Shown here piece by piece: positions 4,960-6,108 of a stretch of 6,108 nt of DNA. The stretch is from Deferribacteraceae bacterium (GTDB lineage: Bacteria; Chrysiogenota; Deferribacteres; Deferribacterales; JAISNW01): assembly GCA_031278965.1 (NCBI GenBank), contig JAITJJ010000054.1:1-6108 (forward strand), in the 5' to 3' direction. Under the pieces are notes generated by a model. That model ran no database searches, had not been told where the DNA came from, and worked only from the letters and a program-made list of their open reading frames with translations. Positions within the stretch are counted from its first letter, which is position 1, and every line of letters starts with the position of its first letter. The position numbers and the translations under genes are program-made.

Positions 4960-6108
4960 ATGTTTGCAAAAGTAACAAGTGCCCATGTGGTGGGGATAGA
5001 CGGCGCGGGGGTAGATGTGGAGGTTGATCTTAATCCCATTGGACTGCCGTCTTATCTTGTGGTGGGGTTAGCGGAGGGAGCGGCGAAAGAGAGCCGCGAA
5101 CGGGTTCGTTCCGCCCTCACCAATATCGGTTACCGCCTTTTCAATCACCCTGTCACCGTCAATCTTGCGCCGGCGGATATTAAAAAGATGGGAAGTCACT
5201 TTGATCTCCCTATCGCTGTCGGTTTTATTGCCGCTGTTTCAAGTGATATTAACCTTAATGATACCCTGTTTGTCGGCGAATTGTCGTTGGACGGCACTCT
5301 TAAAGGTATTTCCGGTGTTCTTTGTATGTGCGCTTGGGCAAAGGACTCCGGATTAAAGCGGATAGTGCTCCCTGAGGCGAATGCGGAGGAAGCCCTTTTA
5401 GTTGAAGGGATAGATATATTCCCTTTTAAGCACCTTTCGGAAGTTATCCCTTTCCTGAAAGGGATAACTTGCCCCGCCCCTGCGGAACGAAAAAATTACT
5501 GCACCCCTGAGCCGATATATAAAGAGGATTTTTCTGATGTTAAGGGGCAGTTTGCGGCAAGAAGGGCGGCGGAGATAGCCGCCGCGGGGATGCACAATAT
5601 AATTATGATGGGCGCTCCAGGCTCCGGCAAAACTATGATTGCCCGCAGACTTGTAACTATACTCCCCCCTATGAGTTTGGATGAGGCTCTTTTAACCACA
5701 AAAGTCCACTCAGTGGCGGGGCTTTTAACCGAACGCGGCTCGCTCATAAAGACCAGGCCTTTTATGTCGCCGCACCATACAGCAAGTGATGTGGCAATCG
5801 TGGGCGGCGGTTCAAAAGCGATGCCGGGGCATGTAAGCCTTGCCACTAACGGCGTTCTCTTTCTGGACGAGGTTTTGGAGTTCAGCAGAACAGTTCTTGA
5901 AGTTCTCCGCCAGCCTTTGGAGGATCGGGTTGTCACCATAGCAAGGGCGGGGCGCACCGCCCGATATCCGGCGGAATTTATGTTGGCGGCAGCCTGCAAT
6001 CCTTGCCCCTGCGGATATTACGTGGATCGCCGCAAGGAGTGCGTCTGCTCACAGGTTCAGGTGGAGCGCTATCGCTCAAGGCTATCAGGTCCCCTTATGG
6101 ATAGGATT
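4960..6108 (+). CDS. comM: ComM/YifB family Mg-chelatase-like AAA+ ATPase, 3' end cut by window
   Basis: 383 codons are present and the frame is still open at the window edge; the family is about 500 residues, so roughly a quarter is missing. The N-terminal ChlI/Lon-like domain (about 20-145) is recognisable by GLPSYLVVGLAEGAAKESRERVRSAL and the FDLPIA motif. The AAA+ Mg-chelatase domain starts near 192 with Walker A GAPGSGKT (218-225) and Walker B GVLFLDE (298-304). It then has the family hallmark CNPCPCG (346-352) with further cysteines C361 and C363, a likely metal-binding cluster. ComM forms a hexameric DNA branch-migration motor that widens strand exchange during natural transformation, although the family is also widespread in bacteria not known to be competent. 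ATG 4960 gives the usual MxAKVxSAxxxGIDG start, yet no ribosome-binding site precedes it. A 13-bp inverted repeat lies within the linker between the two domains. Confidence 0.93.
   Translation, partial: MFAKVTSAHVVGIDGAGVDVEVDLNPIGLPSYLVVGLAEGAAKESRERVRSALTNIGYRLFNHPVTVNLAPADIKKMGSHFDLPIAVGFIAAVSSDINLNDTLFVGELSLDGTLKGISGVLCMCAWAKDSGLKRIVLPEANAEEALLVEGIDIFPFKHLSEVIPFLKGITCPAPAERKNYCTPEPIYKEDFSDVKGQFAARRAAEIAAAGMHNIIMMGAPGSGKTMIARRLVTILPPMSLDEALLTTKVHSVAGLLTERGSLIKTRPFMSPHHTASDVAIVGGGSKAMPGHVSLATNGVLFLDEVLEFSRTVLEVLRQPLEDRVVTIARAGRTARYPAEFMLAAACNPCPCGYYVDRRKECVCSQVQVERYRSRLSGPLMDRI
5441..5470 (+). repeat. Perfect 13-bp inverted repeat inside comM
   Basis: AAGTTATCCCTTT (5441-5453) and AAAGGGATAACTT (5458-5470) are exact reverse complements around the four-base loop CCTG. 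The structure encodes residues 161-170 (EVIPFLKGIT), between the Lon-like and AAA+ domains, where sequence constraint is usually low. The eight-base core AAGGGATA also occurs at 5405-5412, giving three copies in either orientation within 66 bases. No T-run follows, so termination is not suggested. Confidence 0.6.

Noticed and set aside
5496..5999. 167-residue open frame on the minus strand
   Set aside because: It is fully antisense to the conserved comM AAA+ domain; the translation shows no family features, as expected of a codon-bias shadow.

Overview
This window looks like a chromosomal stretch from a Gram-negative (diderm) bacterium of moderate GC content. The short SRP RNA without an Alu domain and the PpiD/SurA-type periplasmic folding factor point that way. 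Nothing looks like phage, plasmid or transposon DNA. Codon style and gene content would fit a Deferribacterota- or deltaproteobacteria-like organism, but this is an impression and cannot be settled from the sequence alone.

Layout, left to right, all genes on the + strand. (1) Positions 2-130 are the last 42 codons of miaB, the TRAM-domain end of the tRNA methylthiotransferase. (2) A small reading frame of unknown function (127-282) overlaps the miaB stop codon and has a good ribosome-binding site. Its frame is closed by a TGA but then stays open to 498. (3) An AT-rich promoter region leads to a strong GC hairpin (472-493) and then the SRP 4.5S RNA gene (about 497-606), whose closing stem and following T-run form its terminator. 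(4) A likely operon of three genes follows: ppiD-like (634-2517), an oligopeptide/nickel-type ABC ATPase (2529-3464) and a MacB/FtsX-type ABC permease (3493-4728). It ends at an AU-rich terminator overlapping the last stop codon. (5) A 231-base intergenic region (4729-4959) holds an 11-bp hairpin with one bulge and an 11-bp direct repeat. (6) comM/yifB starts at 4960 and runs off the right edge.

The functional theme is protein targeting and envelope traffic. SRP RNA guides inner-membrane proteins to the Sec translocon. PpiD is a membrane-anchored periplasmic chaperone that works at the translocon exit. The next two genes are ABC-transporter parts from two different families, an OppD/DppD-type ATPase and a MacB-type permease, each without its usual partner in view. 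ComM is the unrelated DNA branch-migration ATPase of natural transformation.

Most of the window is ordinary housekeeping content. The points most worth a second look are the mismatched ABC pair, a 13-bp perfect inverted repeat inside comM, a nine-G tract inside ppiD, the GC hairpin just before the SRP RNA, and the TGA-interrupted frame after miaB. I did not find convincing evidence of a new multi-gene system.
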